Part shown: piece after piece, positions 8,126 to 16,471 of the stretch
How positions within the stretch are numbered: position 1 is the first letter of the stretch
How the letters are laid out: each line of letters starts with the position of its first letter
DNA from: JBBSNV01 sp964458605
GTDB lineage: Bacteria > Pseudomonadota > Alphaproteobacteria > Reyranellales > JAQSWP01
Assembly: GCA_964458605.1 (NCBI GenBank)
Contig: CAYWLS010000004.1
Coordinates: 1-64,000, forward strand
Direction of reading: 5' to 3'
DNA: 64,000 nucleotides
Position numbers and translations under genes: made by a program
Notes under the pieces: generated by a model
The model's database searches: none
Seen by the model: only the letters and a program-made list of their open reading frames with translations
Told to the model about the DNA's origin: nothing

Positions 8126-8772
8126 CCGACGAATCGGCGCTTCATCACGACTACAGGCGCGCCGGCTTCGGCCATTCGCTGGGCTTCGGCACGCGCCAGG
8201 CCTTGCTGATGGTCGACTTCGCGCAGGCCTATTTCGCGCCCGGTTCGCCGCTGTTCGCCGACAGCGATGCCACCCGCATTGTCGCGGGACGGGCCCTGGA
8301 GGCCGCCCGCCAGGTCGGTCTGCCGATCCTGCACACGCGCGTCGAATACGACGCCGAGGGCGTCAATGGCGGCATGTTCTACCGGAAGATAGCCGCGCTT
8401 TCGGTGTTCCGTGCCGGATCGCCGCTGGGCGAGTTCGCCGACGGGCTGGCGCCGCATCGCGGCGAGCAGGTCATCACCAAGCAATACGCCAGCGCCTTCT
8501 TCGGCACCTCGCTGGCTTCGACGCTGACATCGCTGGGCATCGATTGCATTTTCATCGCCGGCATGAGCACCAGCGGCTGCGTGCGGGCCAGCGCGGTCGA
8601 TGCGATTCAGCACGGCTTCATTCCGGTGGTGCTGGCCGATGCGGTGGGCGACCGCAACCCGGCCCCGCATCAGGCCAATCTGTTCGACCTGCAGGCCAAA
8701 TACGCCGACGTCGTTCCCACGGCAGCATTCCTGGACTTCTGCGCCGATCGGCAAAAGCTCAGAACGGCTTGA
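8122..8772 (+). CDS. Isochorismatase-family amidohydrolase (maleamate/N-carbamoylsarcosine amidase-like)
   Basis: This 216-residue cysteine hydrolase shows the isochorismatase triad: Asp in LLMVDFAQAYF, Lys in VITKQYASAFFGT, and nucleophile Cys in MSTSGCVRASAVDA. The cis-peptide and GMSTSGCVR context resembles N-carbamoylsarcosine amidase and the maleamate amidase NicF more than isochorismatase proper. It would hydrolyse an amide or carbamoyl compound to an acid. It overlaps the regulator gene by four bases and its 3' end overlaps the convergent hemJ end by 14 bases. Pairing with a maleate-isomerase-like protein suggests a maleamate-to-maleate-to-fumarate type route, but this is inference. 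Confidence 0.85.
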   Translation: MTDESALHHDYRRAGFGHSLGFGTRQALLMVDFAQAYFAPGSPLFADSDATRIVAGRALEAARQVGLPILHTRVEYDAEGVNGGMFYRKIAALSVFRAGSPLGEFADGLAPHRGEQVITKQYASAFFGTSLASTLTSLGIDCIFIAGMSTSGCVRASAVDAIQHGFIPVVLADAVGDRNPAPHQANLFDLQAKYADVVPTAAFLDFCADRQKLRTA

Positions 8773-9190
8773 GCACCACCAGGACGACGATGCCGATCAG
8801 CAGCACGAAGGGCAGCTCGTTCATGATGCGATAGAAGCGGGCGTCATGGACATTGGCGTCGTTGGCGAATTGCCGGCGCCAGCGGGCGTAGAAGCCGTGC
8901 AGCGCCGACATCAGCAGCACCAGGAACAGCTTGCCGTGCAGCCAGCCGGCCGCCCACCAGTTGCCCTGCCAGGCCAGCAGCAGGCCGAAGGTCCAGGTGG
9001 CGATCATCGCCGGGTTGACGATGCCGCGCAGCAGGCGCCGCTCCATGGTCTTGAAGGTCTCCGACAGGTCGGACCCCCTGGCGGCCTGGGCGTGATAGAC
9101 GTAGAGCCGCGGCAGATAGAGCATGCCCGCCATCCAGGCGAACACCGACAGCAGGTGCCCGGCCTTGAGCCAGGAATAGAGATCGCCCAT
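8759..9190 (-). CDS. hemJ: Protoporphyrinogen oxidase HemJ
   Basis: A 143-residue membrane protein with four helices. It starts MGDLYSWLKAGHLLSVFAWM, and conserved histidines and the lysine in WLHGKLFLVLLMSALHG match HemJ, the oxygen-dependent or quinone-linked enzyme that makes protoporphyrin IX in most alphaproteobacteria. It closes the leftward hemE-hemH-transporter-hemJ operon and so completes the last steps of heme synthesis with its neighbours. The stop overlaps the convergent amidohydrolase gene. A much longer open frame extends upstream, but the ATG at 9188-9190 begins the family's N-terminus. Confidence 0.93.
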   Translation of the reverse strand: MGDLYSWLKAGHLLSVFAWMAGMLYLPRLYVYHAQAARGSDLSETFKTMERRLLRGIVNPAMIATWTFGLLLAWQGNWWAAGWLHGKLFLVLLMSALHGFYARWRRQFANDANVHDARFYRIMNELPFVLLIGIVVLVVLKPF

Positions 9191-9234
9191 GCTTCCCCTT
9201 CGCCGCTTGCGATCGCGCCGGCCGCCGGCTTCGA

Positions 9235-11034
9235 TCAGTGGAACGGAAACACCAGCGGCAGCACCAGCACGCCGACCGTCACCACGATAGCATCGAGCGG
9301 CAGCCCGACCCGCCAGAAATCGGCGAAGCGATAGCCGCCCGGTCCCATGATCAGGGTATTGTTCTGATGGCCGAAAGGGGTCAGGAAGTCGCAGGACGCG
9401 CCGATCGCCACCGCCATGACGAAGGCGCCGCTCTGCACCCCGATCTGCTGGGCGATGGCATGGGCGATCGGACCCATGATCAGCACGGTGGCGGCGTTGT
9501 TGAGCGCCGGCGTTACCGCCATGGTGGCGATCGTCACCAGCGCCAGCATGCCGTGCGGCGGCAGGAAGCCGGCGGCGCCGACGATGCCGTCGGCCAGCAG
9601 CTGCGCCGCACCGCTGCTCTCGAGTGCCGCGCCGACCGGGATCAGCGCCGCCAGCAGCACGATCACCGGCCATTCGATGCTGTCGTACAGATCGCGCAAC
9701 GGCAGGATGCGCAGCACCACCATGGCCAGCGCGCCCAGGGTGAAGCCGACGGCCGGCGTCGCCGCGCCGAACACCACCAGCAGAATCGCCGCGGCGAATA
9801 CCGCGAACGGCGCCACCACCTTGCGCGGCGCCAGCTTCAGGCGGCGGTTGGCCAGCGGCAGGCAGCCCAGCGCCGTCACCGTGTCGGGCAGCACGGCGGC
9901 GCGCCCCTCCAGCAGCAGCACATCGCCCGCCGCCAGTTGCACGTCGCGCAGCCGCGTGGCGATCGGCCGGCCGCGGCGCGAGATCGCCAGCAGATTGGCG
10001 TCGAAGCGGGCGCGCAGGCGCAGGCCGCGCGCGGTGTTGCCCTGAATCCACGACGCCGGCTGGATCACCGCCTCGATGGTGTCGAGTTCGTGCGGCCGCG
10101 GCGGCGGGGCCTGGGCGTCGTCGGGCTTGGAATCGCCGCTCGTGGCATGGCCCACCATGCGGATGGCGCCGGCCTTGACCAGTTCCTGCAACGCGCCGGT
10201 CTCGGCCTGCAGCAACAGCACGTCGCCGGCCTGCAGCGCATAGGCGCTGTGGGCGCGCAGCCGGCGCTTGCCGTGGATCAGGCCCAGCGCCACCACGCTT
10301 TCGCCGGCACCCTGCTCGAACTCGTCGATGGTCTGGCCCAGCAGCGGCGATTTCTCGGCAATCTCCGCTTCGGTGACATAGTCGCCGACCTCGAACATCG
10401 CGTCGGCGCTCTTCTGCCCGCTGCGGGCGCGCGGCAGCAGGCGCCAGCCGATCACCACCAGATAGAGCAGGCCGGCGGCGGTGATGGCCAGCCCGGCCGG
10501 CGCGAAATCGAACATGGCGAAGCGCTGCCCGTCGAGCCGCTCGCGCAGTTGCGAAGCCAGCAGGTTGGGCGGCGTGCCGACCAGGGTGATCATGCCGCCC
10601 AGCATGGTGGCGAAGGAGATCGGCATCAGCAGCCGGGCCGGCGAGAAGCCGCCCTTGCGCGCGCCGGCCAGCGCGATCGGCATCAGCAGCGCCAGCGCGC
10701 CGACGTTGTTCATGAAGGCCGACAGCGCCGCGCCCAGCACGGTCAGGCCCGCCAGCAGCGGCAGCGGCCGGTGCGCCACCAGCGCCAGCGCGTTGCTGAT
10801 GACGTCGACCGCGCCCGATATCGCCAGCGCCCGGCTCATCACCAGCACGCCGGCCACGGTGATCACGGCGTCGTTGGAGAAGCCGTCGAACGCTTTGTCG
10901 GCGGGCACCAGCCCGACCACCACGCTGATCAGCAGCGCGCCCAGCGCCACAATGTCGTAGCGGACCTTCTCGCTGACGAACAGCACCAGGGTGACGGCAA
11001 AGATCGCCAGGATGGCGATTTGCGGAGTGGTCAT
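9235..11034 (-). CDS. SLC13/DASS family permease with two TrkA-C domains
   Basis: A 599-residue transporter. N-terminal and C-terminal halves carry the DASS helical hairpins (AFMNNVGALALLMP near residue 115 and ALNNAATVLIMGP near 510, plus GTPPNLLAS and CDFLTPFGHQNN). Two soluble RCK_C/TrkA-C domains lie between them, about residues 205-290 and 315-395, each ending AGDVLLL. Substrates of such proteins are dicarboxylates, sulfate or other anions; none can be assigned. Its ATG overlaps the hemH stop (ATGA), so it is translationally coupled to ferrochelatase. The gene is unusual for a heme operon. Confidence 0.9.
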   Translation of the reverse strand: MTTPQIAILAIFAVTLVLFVSEKVRYDIVALGALLISVVVGLVPADKAFDGFSNDAVITVAGVLVMSRALAISGAVDVISNALALVAHRPLPLLAGLTVLGAALSAFMNNVGALALLMPIALAGARKGGFSPARLLMPISFATMLGGMITLVGTPPNLLASQLRERLDGQRFAMFDFAPAGLAITAAGLLYLVVIGWRLLPRARSGQKSADAMFEVGDYVTEAEIAEKSPLLGQTIDEFEQGAGESVVALGLIHGKRRLRAHSAYALQAGDVLLLQAETGALQELVKAGAIRMVGHATSGDSKPDDAQAPPPRPHELDTIEAVIQPASWIQGNTARGLRLRARFDANLLAISRRGRPIATRLRDVQLAAGDVLLLEGRAAVLPDTVTALGCLPLANRRLKLAPRKVVAPFAVFAAAILLVVFGAATPAVGFTLGALAMVVLRILPLRDLYDSIEWPVIVLLAALIPVGAALESSGAAQLLADGIVGAAGFLPPHGMLALVTIATMAVTPALNNAATVLIMGPIAHAIAQQIGVQSGAFVMAVAIGASCDFLTPFGHQNNTLIMGPGGYRFADFWRVGLPLDAIVVTVGVLVLPLVFPFH

Positions 11035-12137
11035 GCAGTTGCCGTGGCGCCACCCATGGCGGCCGTCATTGTCGCCGCCATCGGGCAGGCCGAGCGGTCG
11101 GCGCCGCAACGGCGATGGCCCTCGGCCGAAACGATCGGCTGGCCGGCGGCGATCGCCTGGCGCGCCAGCCCGACCAGCCCGGCGATGAAGGCCGGATGGG
11201 TCTGCACCGTCGGCACCCGCCAATAGCCCGCCGCCTGATGGGTCTGCGCCAAATGGCGGTAGTCCATGTCGAGTTCGACCAGGGTTTCGGAGTGCTCGGA
11301 AACGAAGGCCAGCGGCACCACGATCACCGGCCGGCCCGAGCGCGCGGTCGCTTCGATGGTCTGGTCGGTGTAGGGACCCAGCCATTTCAGCGGACCGACC
11401 CGGCTCTGGAAGCAGACCACGTAGTCGCCCTCGCCCGCCGCGTCGCCGTCTTCGGTTTGCAGATCCAGCCTGCGCGCGATGGCGCGGGCCGAGGCGAAGA
11501 CATGCTCGGCATAGGGATCGCCCGCCTTGACGATCTTCTCCGGCAGGCCGTGGGCGGAGAACAGCACCCGCGGCCGGCCAAGCTTGCGCGCCTCGTCCAG
11601 CGCCGGCCGGGTCAGCTCGGCCATGGCGGCGACGAAGCCATCGAGCACCGGCCAGCAGCACACCGCCTGGGTCGGCGCGTCCAGCTTCTGCAACGCGGCG
11701 ATGCGGCGCCACTCGCGCAGCGAGGAGGCCGTGGTGGTGGTGGAGAATTGCGGATAGAGCGGCAGCAGCAGGATGCGGTCGGGCTGCCACTGCTTGACGG
11801 CGCGCACGACGTCCTGGGCGCGCGGATGCCAATAACGCATGCAGACGAAGCTTTTCCATTCTCCGGTGGCGATGTCGGTAGCGCCGTTCAGCACCGCATC
11901 GAGCGCCTTCGCCTGGTCCTGGGTCTGCGGCAGGATCGGCGAACTGCCGCCGATCTTGTCGTAGATCGCCTGGGCGACCTTGTTGCGCCGCGCCGACAGC
12001 AGGCGCGCCAGCAGGTAGCGCACCGGGCCGGGTGCGGCGATGATCGCCGGATCGTTGAACAGGTTGAACAGGAACGAACGCACGGCCTGGAGCGAATCCG
12101 GCCCGCCGAGATTGAACAACACCAATGCGGTTTTCAT
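11031..12137 (-). CDS. hemH: Ferrochelatase
   Basis: This 368-residue enzyme inserts Fe2+ into protoporphyrin IX. It starts TALVLFNLGGPDSLQAVRSFL and has the catalytic His in FSAHGLPEKIV and the Glu-containing loop FVSEHSETLVELD. The C-terminal tail contains CGADRSACP, reminiscent of the iron-sulfur ligands seen in some alphaproteobacterial ferrochelatases, though only two cysteines are close together there. Its start overlaps the hemE stop and its stop overlaps the SLC13 start, each as ATGA. A threonine/alanine-rich C-terminal extension follows CP. Confidence 0.97.
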   Translation of the reverse strand: MKTALVLFNLGGPDSLQAVRSFLFNLFNDPAIIAAPGPVRYLLARLLSARRNKVAQAIYDKIGGSSPILPQTQDQAKALDAVLNGATDIATGEWKSFVCMRYWHPRAQDVVRAVKQWQPDRILLLPLYPQFSTTTTASSLREWRRIAALQKLDAPTQAVCCWPVLDGFVAAMAELTRPALDEARKLGRPRVLFSAHGLPEKIVKAGDPYAEHVFASARAIARRLDLQTEDGDAAGEGDYVVCFQSRVGPLKWLGPYTDQTIEATARSGRPVIVVPLAFVSEHSETLVELDMDYRHLAQTHQAAGYWRVPTVQTHPAFIAGLVGLARQAIAAGQPIVSAEGHRRCGADRSACPMAATMTAAMGGATATA

Positions 12138-13189
12138 CCGACGGACCTTACCAGCGCGACCAGCCGCGCGACGTGCTCCGGCGGCGTCTGGGGAACGACG
12201 CCATGGCCGAGATTGAATACGAACGGCCCCCCATCCAGTTCACGCAGGATCGAGCGCACGGCGTTTTCCATCGCTGCGCCGCCTTCCACCAGCCGCGCAG
12301 GATCGAGACTGCCCTGCACCGCGCAATGCGGCTGCAGCGCCTGGCGGGCGAACGACAACTCGACCTTGCCGTCGATGCTGATGCCCTGGAAGGCGCCGCT
12401 GCTGGCATAGGCCTGGCTCAGCCGGCCGGTTTCGCGCGGAAAGACGACGATCGGCACCGCCGGCCGCAAGCTGCGGATGTTGCGGGCGATGCGCACCAGC
12501 GGCTCGACGGAGAAGCGCTGCAGCAGCGTCCCGTCGAGCAGACCGGCCCAGGAATCGAAAAGCTGCAGCGCTTCGGCACCGGCATCGATCTGCTGCACCC
12601 CATGCAGGACGATGGCATCGCATAGCAGATCGACCAGCCGGTCCAGATGCTCGGGGCGGTGGCGCGTCCAGGCCAGTGCATCGTCGAAATGGGCCCGGCC
12701 GGCGGCGTCCTTGCGCGATTTGCCGTCGATCATGTAGCAGGCCAAGGTCCAGGGCGCGCCGGCGAAGCCGATCAGCGTCTTGTCGGCCGGCAACGCGGCG
12801 CGGGTCTGGCGCAGCGCCTGGTAGACCGGCGCCAGATGCGCCACGAAGCGGTCGCTGTCCAGCTCGGGCAGCGCGTCCTGCGCCTGCAGCCGTTCGAGAA
12901 GCGGGCCCTCGTTCTCCACGAAGCGCACATCCCGGCCCAAAGCGTGCGGGATCACCAGGATGTCGGAGAAGACGATCGCGGCATCCAGATCGAAGCGACG
13001 GATCGGCTGCAGGGTGGCTTCGGTGGCCAGATCGGGGCTGTAGCAGAAATCCAGGAAATCCCGCGCCTTGCTGCGCAGGGCGCGATATTCGGGCAAATAG
13101 CGGCCGGCCTGGCGCATCAGCCAGATCGGCGGCGGATGCTGGCGATGTCCGGCCAGAACCGAAAGCAGTTTCCTTGCAGGCTGGGCCAT
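12134..13189 (-). CDS. hemE: Uroporphyrinogen decarboxylase
   Basis: A 351-residue cytoplasmic enzyme that converts uroporphyrinogen III to coproporphyrinogen III. The signature PIWLMRQAGRYLPEYR is at residues 21-36, with the catalytic Asp segment FSDILVIPHALG and the C-terminal FNLGHGVVPQTPPEHV. Length is normal. It is the first gene of the leftward heme operon. Its promoter lies in the same gap as the candidate replication origin, an arrangement known from Caulobacter, where a hemE promoter sits inside the origin. Confidence 0.98.
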   Translation of the reverse strand: MAQPARKLLSVLAGHRQHPPPIWLMRQAGRYLPEYRALRSKARDFLDFCYSPDLATEATLQPIRRFDLDAAIVFSDILVIPHALGRDVRFVENEGPLLERLQAQDALPELDSDRFVAHLAPVYQALRQTRAALPADKTLIGFAGAPWTLACYMIDGKSRKDAAGRAHFDDALAWTRHRPEHLDRLVDLLCDAIVLHGVQQIDAGAEALQLFDSWAGLLDGTLLQRFSVEPLVRIARNIRSLRPAVPIVVFPRETGRLSQAYASSGAFQGISIDGKVELSFARQALQPHCAVQGSLDPARLVEGGAAMENAVRSILRELDGGPFVFNLGHGVVPQTPPEHVARLVALVRSVG

Positions 13190-13695
13190 GACCGGCGTTT
13201 TCCCTCTTTCTTCTTAAATAGAGAATCTTGATTGGTGGTGTTTGAGGGGGCTGTGGGAGTCGGGGATTGAAGATATCGACTCTTTTTCCCGGTTTCATGC
13301 CATGGAACAAGGGCCGGCGCGTCGCAGCCGCAGATCCTGGGGACGGAATCGGCCCGATGCTGGCAAAAGCGGGCCGAAGCGGGCCGGGAGAAGGGCCGGA
13401 ATAGGTCCCGGCTGAGGAAGCCTGTTTTCCCATTCCGGCGAAAAGCGGGGATGAATGGCCGGCCGGCGGTTTGTCCCCCGGCGATCCGCCTTCGGGGCGG
13501 AGTTTTCCCCTGCCTCGGTTCGGGCAGGATCGAATCGTGGGCATCGGGCAGCGAATCCGCCAGGGTCGGGGAATCGGCGATTTCTCCCCAGAGGGCGATT
13601 CGCCATACCCGGATCATGCACAGAGACCTTGTGCAAAACCGCCAGCGGCATTGCGCTCGGTTACGCGCACTGCCGTTTTCGCCTAATCTGCGGCC
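13190..13695. other. Candidate chromosomal replication origin (oriC) between hemE and ppsR
   Basis: This 506-base non-coding gap separates the divergent hemE and ppsR genes, the position of oriC in Caulobacter and several other alphaproteobacteria. I count eight GANTC sites, beginning at 13223, 13257, 13278, 13346, 13532, 13553, 13571 and 13597; about 1.5 would be expected by chance over this span. TTCTCCCCA at 13582-13590 fits the weak Caulobacter DnaA-box pattern TNNTCCCCA, and 13471-13479, 13503-13511 and (reverse strand) 13446-13454 miss it by one base. An AT-rich patch at about 13207-13235 could be an unwinding element. No strong TTATCCACA box is seen, so the call stays provisional. Confidence 0.65.
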
Positions 13696-14538
13696 ATGAT
13701 CGCCGACGGCGCCTACCACCTGCACCTGATCTCCGATTCGACGGGCGAGACCGTCAATGCGGTGGCGCGCGCCTGCCTGGTGCAGTTCGAGGGCGTGGCG
13801 GTGACCGAGCATCTGTGGTCGCTGGTGCGCACCCGCGGCCAGCTCGAGAAGGTGATCGCCGCGGTCCAGGCCACGCCCGGGCCGGTGATCTTCACCCTGA
13901 TCGACGGCAAGCTGCGCGACTTCCTGACCGAGGAAAGCCGGCGGCTGGGCATCGTCTGCATCTCGGTGCTGGATCCGGTGATGACGGCGCTGGCGCATCA
14001 TTTCCACAGCCGCGGCGCGGGCGCGCCCGGCCGGCAGCATGTCATGGATGCGGAATATTTCGCCCGCATCGATGCCATGCACTATACCCTGGCGCATGAC
14101 GACGGCCAGTCGACCCACGATCTGGACGGCGCCGACGTGGTGCTGGTCGGCCCTTCGCGCACCTCCAAGACGCCGACCTGCGTCTACCTCGCCAATCGCG
14201 GCATCAAGGCCGCCAACATTCCGCTGGTGCCCCATGTCGGCCCGCCCGACGAGCTGTTCGCCGTCAGCCGTCCGATGGTGATCGGCCTGGTGACCGATCC
14301 CGAACGCCTGGTGCAGATCCGCCGCAGCCGGCTGCGCCTGCTGCAGGAGGAGACCGAGACCGACTACACTGATATCGAGCACGTCACCGAAGAGATGAAG
14401 AATGCCCGTCGCCTGTTCAGCCGCAACGACTGGCCGGTGATCGACGTGACGCGCCGCTCGATCGAGGAAACCGCCGCCGCCATCATGCAGATGCTGGCGG
14501 AGCGTCGCGCGGCAAAGGCCGCGGCCAGCGCCGAATGA
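13696..14538 (+). CDS. ppsR: Pyruvate,phosphate dikinase / PEP synthase regulatory protein
   Basis: A 280-residue bifunctional ADP-dependent kinase/Pi-dependent phosphorylase of the DUF299 family, which inactivates and reactivates PPDK or PEP synthase. It begins YHLHLISDSTGETVNAVARA and has the family P-loop GPSRTSKTPT at about 152-161. Length matches the family. The downstream gene overlaps its stop by four bases. A divergent DUF299 gene next to hemE is a hallmark of the alphaproteobacterial origin neighbourhood. Confidence 0.96.
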   Translation: MIADGAYHLHLISDSTGETVNAVARACLVQFEGVAVTEHLWSLVRTRGQLEKVIAAVQATPGPVIFTLIDGKLRDFLTEESRRLGIVCISVLDPVMTALAHHFHSRGAGAPGRQHVMDAEYFARIDAMHYTLAHDDGQSTHDLDGADVVLVGPSRTSKTPTCVYLANRGIKAANIPLVPHVGPPDELFAVSRPMVIGLVTDPERLVQIRRSRLRLLQEETETDYTDIEHVTEEMKNARRLFSRNDWPVIDVTRRSIEETAAAIMQMLAERRAAKAAASAE

Positions 14539-14972
14539 ACGCGGCGCCGGCGCTGCTGGGTCTGGGCCTCGTGCTGCTGGCGCGTCCGGCCGCCGCGCAG
14601 GGCATCGCACTTGCCTACGGGCCCGAACAGACCGTCTATGGCTCGTGCCGGCCGGCCCTGACCCTGAGCAACGGCAGCGGCCGGACGCTCGACTATGTCG
14701 AGATCGGCATGCGCTATCGCCTCGGCGACGGCCGGCTGGTGCAGACCCAGCACAAATCGCGCTATCGCGATGGCCTGGCCGACCCGATCCCGCCCGCCGC
14801 CGATCGCGCGCTGATCCTCCATCACGACGAATCGGTGCCGCTGGGTGCGCCGTGCGACGCCATCGTGCAGGCCACGGTCGAGGCGGTAACCTGCATCGAG
14901 CAGAGCGGCGGCGACTGCGCCGCGGCGCTGGCCGTCGCGCCAGGCGCCGAACTTGCCCTGCCGCGGCGATGA
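14535..14972 (+). CDS. Small secreted protein of unknown function
   Basis: A 145-residue protein with an N-terminal signal peptide (hydrophobic LLGLGLVLLARPAAA, cleavage near AAAQ). The mature part has four cysteines (SCRP, APCDA, TCIEQ, GDCAA) that could form two disulfides, and a beta-rich pattern. I recognise no family. It overlaps ppsR by four bases upstream (ATGA) and maf by four bases downstream (ATGA). It is therefore expressed with both, although a secreted product is an odd partner for these cytoplasmic enzymes. Confidence 0.8.
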   Translation: MNAAPALLGLGLVLLARPAAAQGIALAYGPEQTVYGSCRPALTLSNGSGRTLDYVEIGMRYRLGDGRLVQTQHKSRYRDGLADPIPPAADRALILHHDESVPLGAPCDAIVQATVEAVTCIEQSGGDCAAALAVAPGAELALPRR

Positions 14973-15565
14973 GCGAACTCGTTCTCGCCTCCACCAGCAG
15001 CACCCGCCAGCGCCTGTTGCGCGAGGCGGGCCTGCGCTTCGACAGCCAGGCGCCGGGCGTCGACGAGGACGAGGTCAAGGCCAGCCTGAAATCGGAACGG
15101 GCCGGCGCCGCCCAGATCGCCGAAACCCTGGCCGAGCTCAAGGCGCTGCGCGTCTCGGCGCGCCGGCCGGGCGCGCTGGTGATCGGCGCCGACCAGGTGC
15201 TGGACTGCAACGGCGTGCTGTTCGACAAGCCGCCCGATCTGGCCCATGCCCGCGCCCAGTTGCAGGCGCTGCGCGGCAAGACCCATGTGCTGGCGACCGC
15301 GGTGTGCGTGGCCCAGAACGGCGCGCGGCTGTGGCACAACAACGCCCAGGCGCGCCTCGCCATGCGCCCGTTCAGCGACGCCTTCCTCGACGCCTACCTG
15401 AAGGACGCGGGCGAGGACGTGCTGGGCTCGGTCGGCGTCTACCGGCTGGAAGGGCTGGGCGCGCAGTTGTTCAGCCGCATCGACGGCGATTTCTTCACCA
15501 TCCTCGGCCTGCCGCTGCTGCCGCTGCTCGATTTCCTGCGCGGCCGTGGCGTGCTGGCGCAATAG
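14969..15565 (+). CDS. maf: Maf-type nucleotide pyrophosphatase
   Basis: A 198-residue house-cleaning nucleoside triphosphate pyrophosphatase. It begins LVLASTSSTRQRLLREAGL, a slightly modified Maf substrate motif (usual form S.SPRR..LL), then has VDEDEVK, GADQVLDC with the catalytic Asp, and FDKPPD. GSVGVYRLEGLGAQLF matches the C-terminal part. The start overlaps the upstream stop as ATGA. Position between ppsR and aroE is the conserved alphaproteobacterial order. The subfamily (dTTP/UTP versus m7GTP) cannot be fixed by eye. Confidence 0.94.
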   Translation: MSELVLASTSSTRQRLLREAGLRFDSQAPGVDEDEVKASLKSERAGAAQIAETLAELKALRVSARRPGALVIGADQVLDCNGVLFDKPPDLAHARAQLQALRGKTHVLATAVCVAQNGARLWHNNAQARLAMRPFSDAFLDAYLKDAGEDVLGSVGVYRLEGLGAQLFSRIDGDFFTILGLPLLPLLDFLRGRGVLAQ

Positions 15566-15583
15566 CGGCTAAAACCTCTGGCC

Positions 15584-16471
15584 ATGCCCAGCCGAGCCGC
15601 CGCCGACAGCGCGATCGACCGACCCAAGCCGCCGCTTTTGCTGGCCGGCGTGATGGGCTGGCCGATCGGCCATTCGCGCAGCCCGCGCCTGCATGGCTAC
15701 TGGCTCGCCAGGCACGCCATCGCCGGCGCCTATCTGCCGCTGCTGGTGGCGGCCCAGGACCTGCCCAAGGCGCTGGCGGCGCTGCCGGCGCTCAATTTCC
15801 GCGGCTGCAACCTGACCCTGCCGCACAAGGAAGCGGCGCTAAAGCTGGTCGACCGGCTCGAGCCGCTGGCCCGGCGCATCGGCGCGGTGAACACCATCGT
15901 GGTGCGCCAGGACGGCACCTTGGAAGGGCGCAACACCGATGCTTTCGGTTTCATCGAGGCGCTGCGCCAGGCCCAGCCGAAATTCCGGATCAAGGGCGCC
16001 AAGACGGTGGTGATCGGCGCCGGCGGGGCGGCGCGCGCCGTCGTGGCGGCACTGAGCGATGCCGGCGCGGCGCAGATCGTGCTGGCCAATCGCAGCGCCG
16101 AGCGCGCCGACGCTCTGGCCCGCGACCTGGGCGGGCCGCTAGCGGTCCGGCCCTGGGCCGAGCGCCATGCCGCGCTGGCCGATGCAGCGCTGCTGGTCAA
16201 CACCACCTCGCAGGGCATGCAGGGCCAGCCGCCGCTCGATCTGGCGCTCGATGCGCTGCCGCCGGGCGCGGTGGTCAGCGATGCCGTCTATGTGCCGTTG
16301 CAGACGCCGCTGCTGGCCGCCGCCGCGCGGCGTGGCAATCCCACCGTCGATGGGCTGGGCATGCTGCTGCACCAAGCGCGCCGGGGCTTCGCCGCCTGGT
16401 TCGGCGTCGAGCCGCAGGTCGATGAGGAGCTGCGTCGCCACGTGGCGGGCGATCTGATGGGGCAAGGCTGA
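15584..16471 (+). CDS. aroE: Shikimate dehydrogenase (NADP+)
   Basis: A 295-residue enzyme that reduces 3-dehydroshikimate in aromatic amino acid synthesis. The shikimate-binding segment GWPIGHSRSPRLH is near residue 25, the catalytic Lys lies in NLTLPHKEAAL, and the NADP-binding Gly-rich loop is VIGAGGAARAV. The C-terminal GLGMLLHQARRGFAAWFG is canonical. The 3' end overlaps the coaE start by one base (TGATG). An N-terminal extension of about 20 residues precedes the conserved part. Confidence 0.97.
   Translation: MPSRAAADSAIDRPKPPLLLAGVMGWPIGHSRSPRLHGYWLARHAIAGAYLPLLVAAQDLPKALAALPALNFRGCNLTLPHKEAALKLVDRLEPLARRIGAVNTIVVRQDGTLEGRNTDAFGFIEALRQAQPKFRIKGAKTVVIGAGGAARAVVAALSDAGAAQIVLANRSAERADALARDLGGPLAVRPWAERHAALADAALLVNTTSQGMQGQPPLDLALDALPPGAVVSDAVYVPLQTPLLAAAARRGNPTVDGLGMLLHQARRGFAAWFGVEPQVDEELRRHVAGDLMGQG

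Noticed and set aside
8759..11053. A 764-codon frame ending in hemJ
   Set aside because: Only the last 143 codons are HemJ. The rest is an arginine- and glycine-rich shadow of the SLC13 gene in a different frame.
13190..13695. Protein-coding gene in the hemE-ppsR gap
   Set aside because: Short frames exist, but they lack ribosome sites and family character; the dense GANTC sites and position fit a non-coding origin better.
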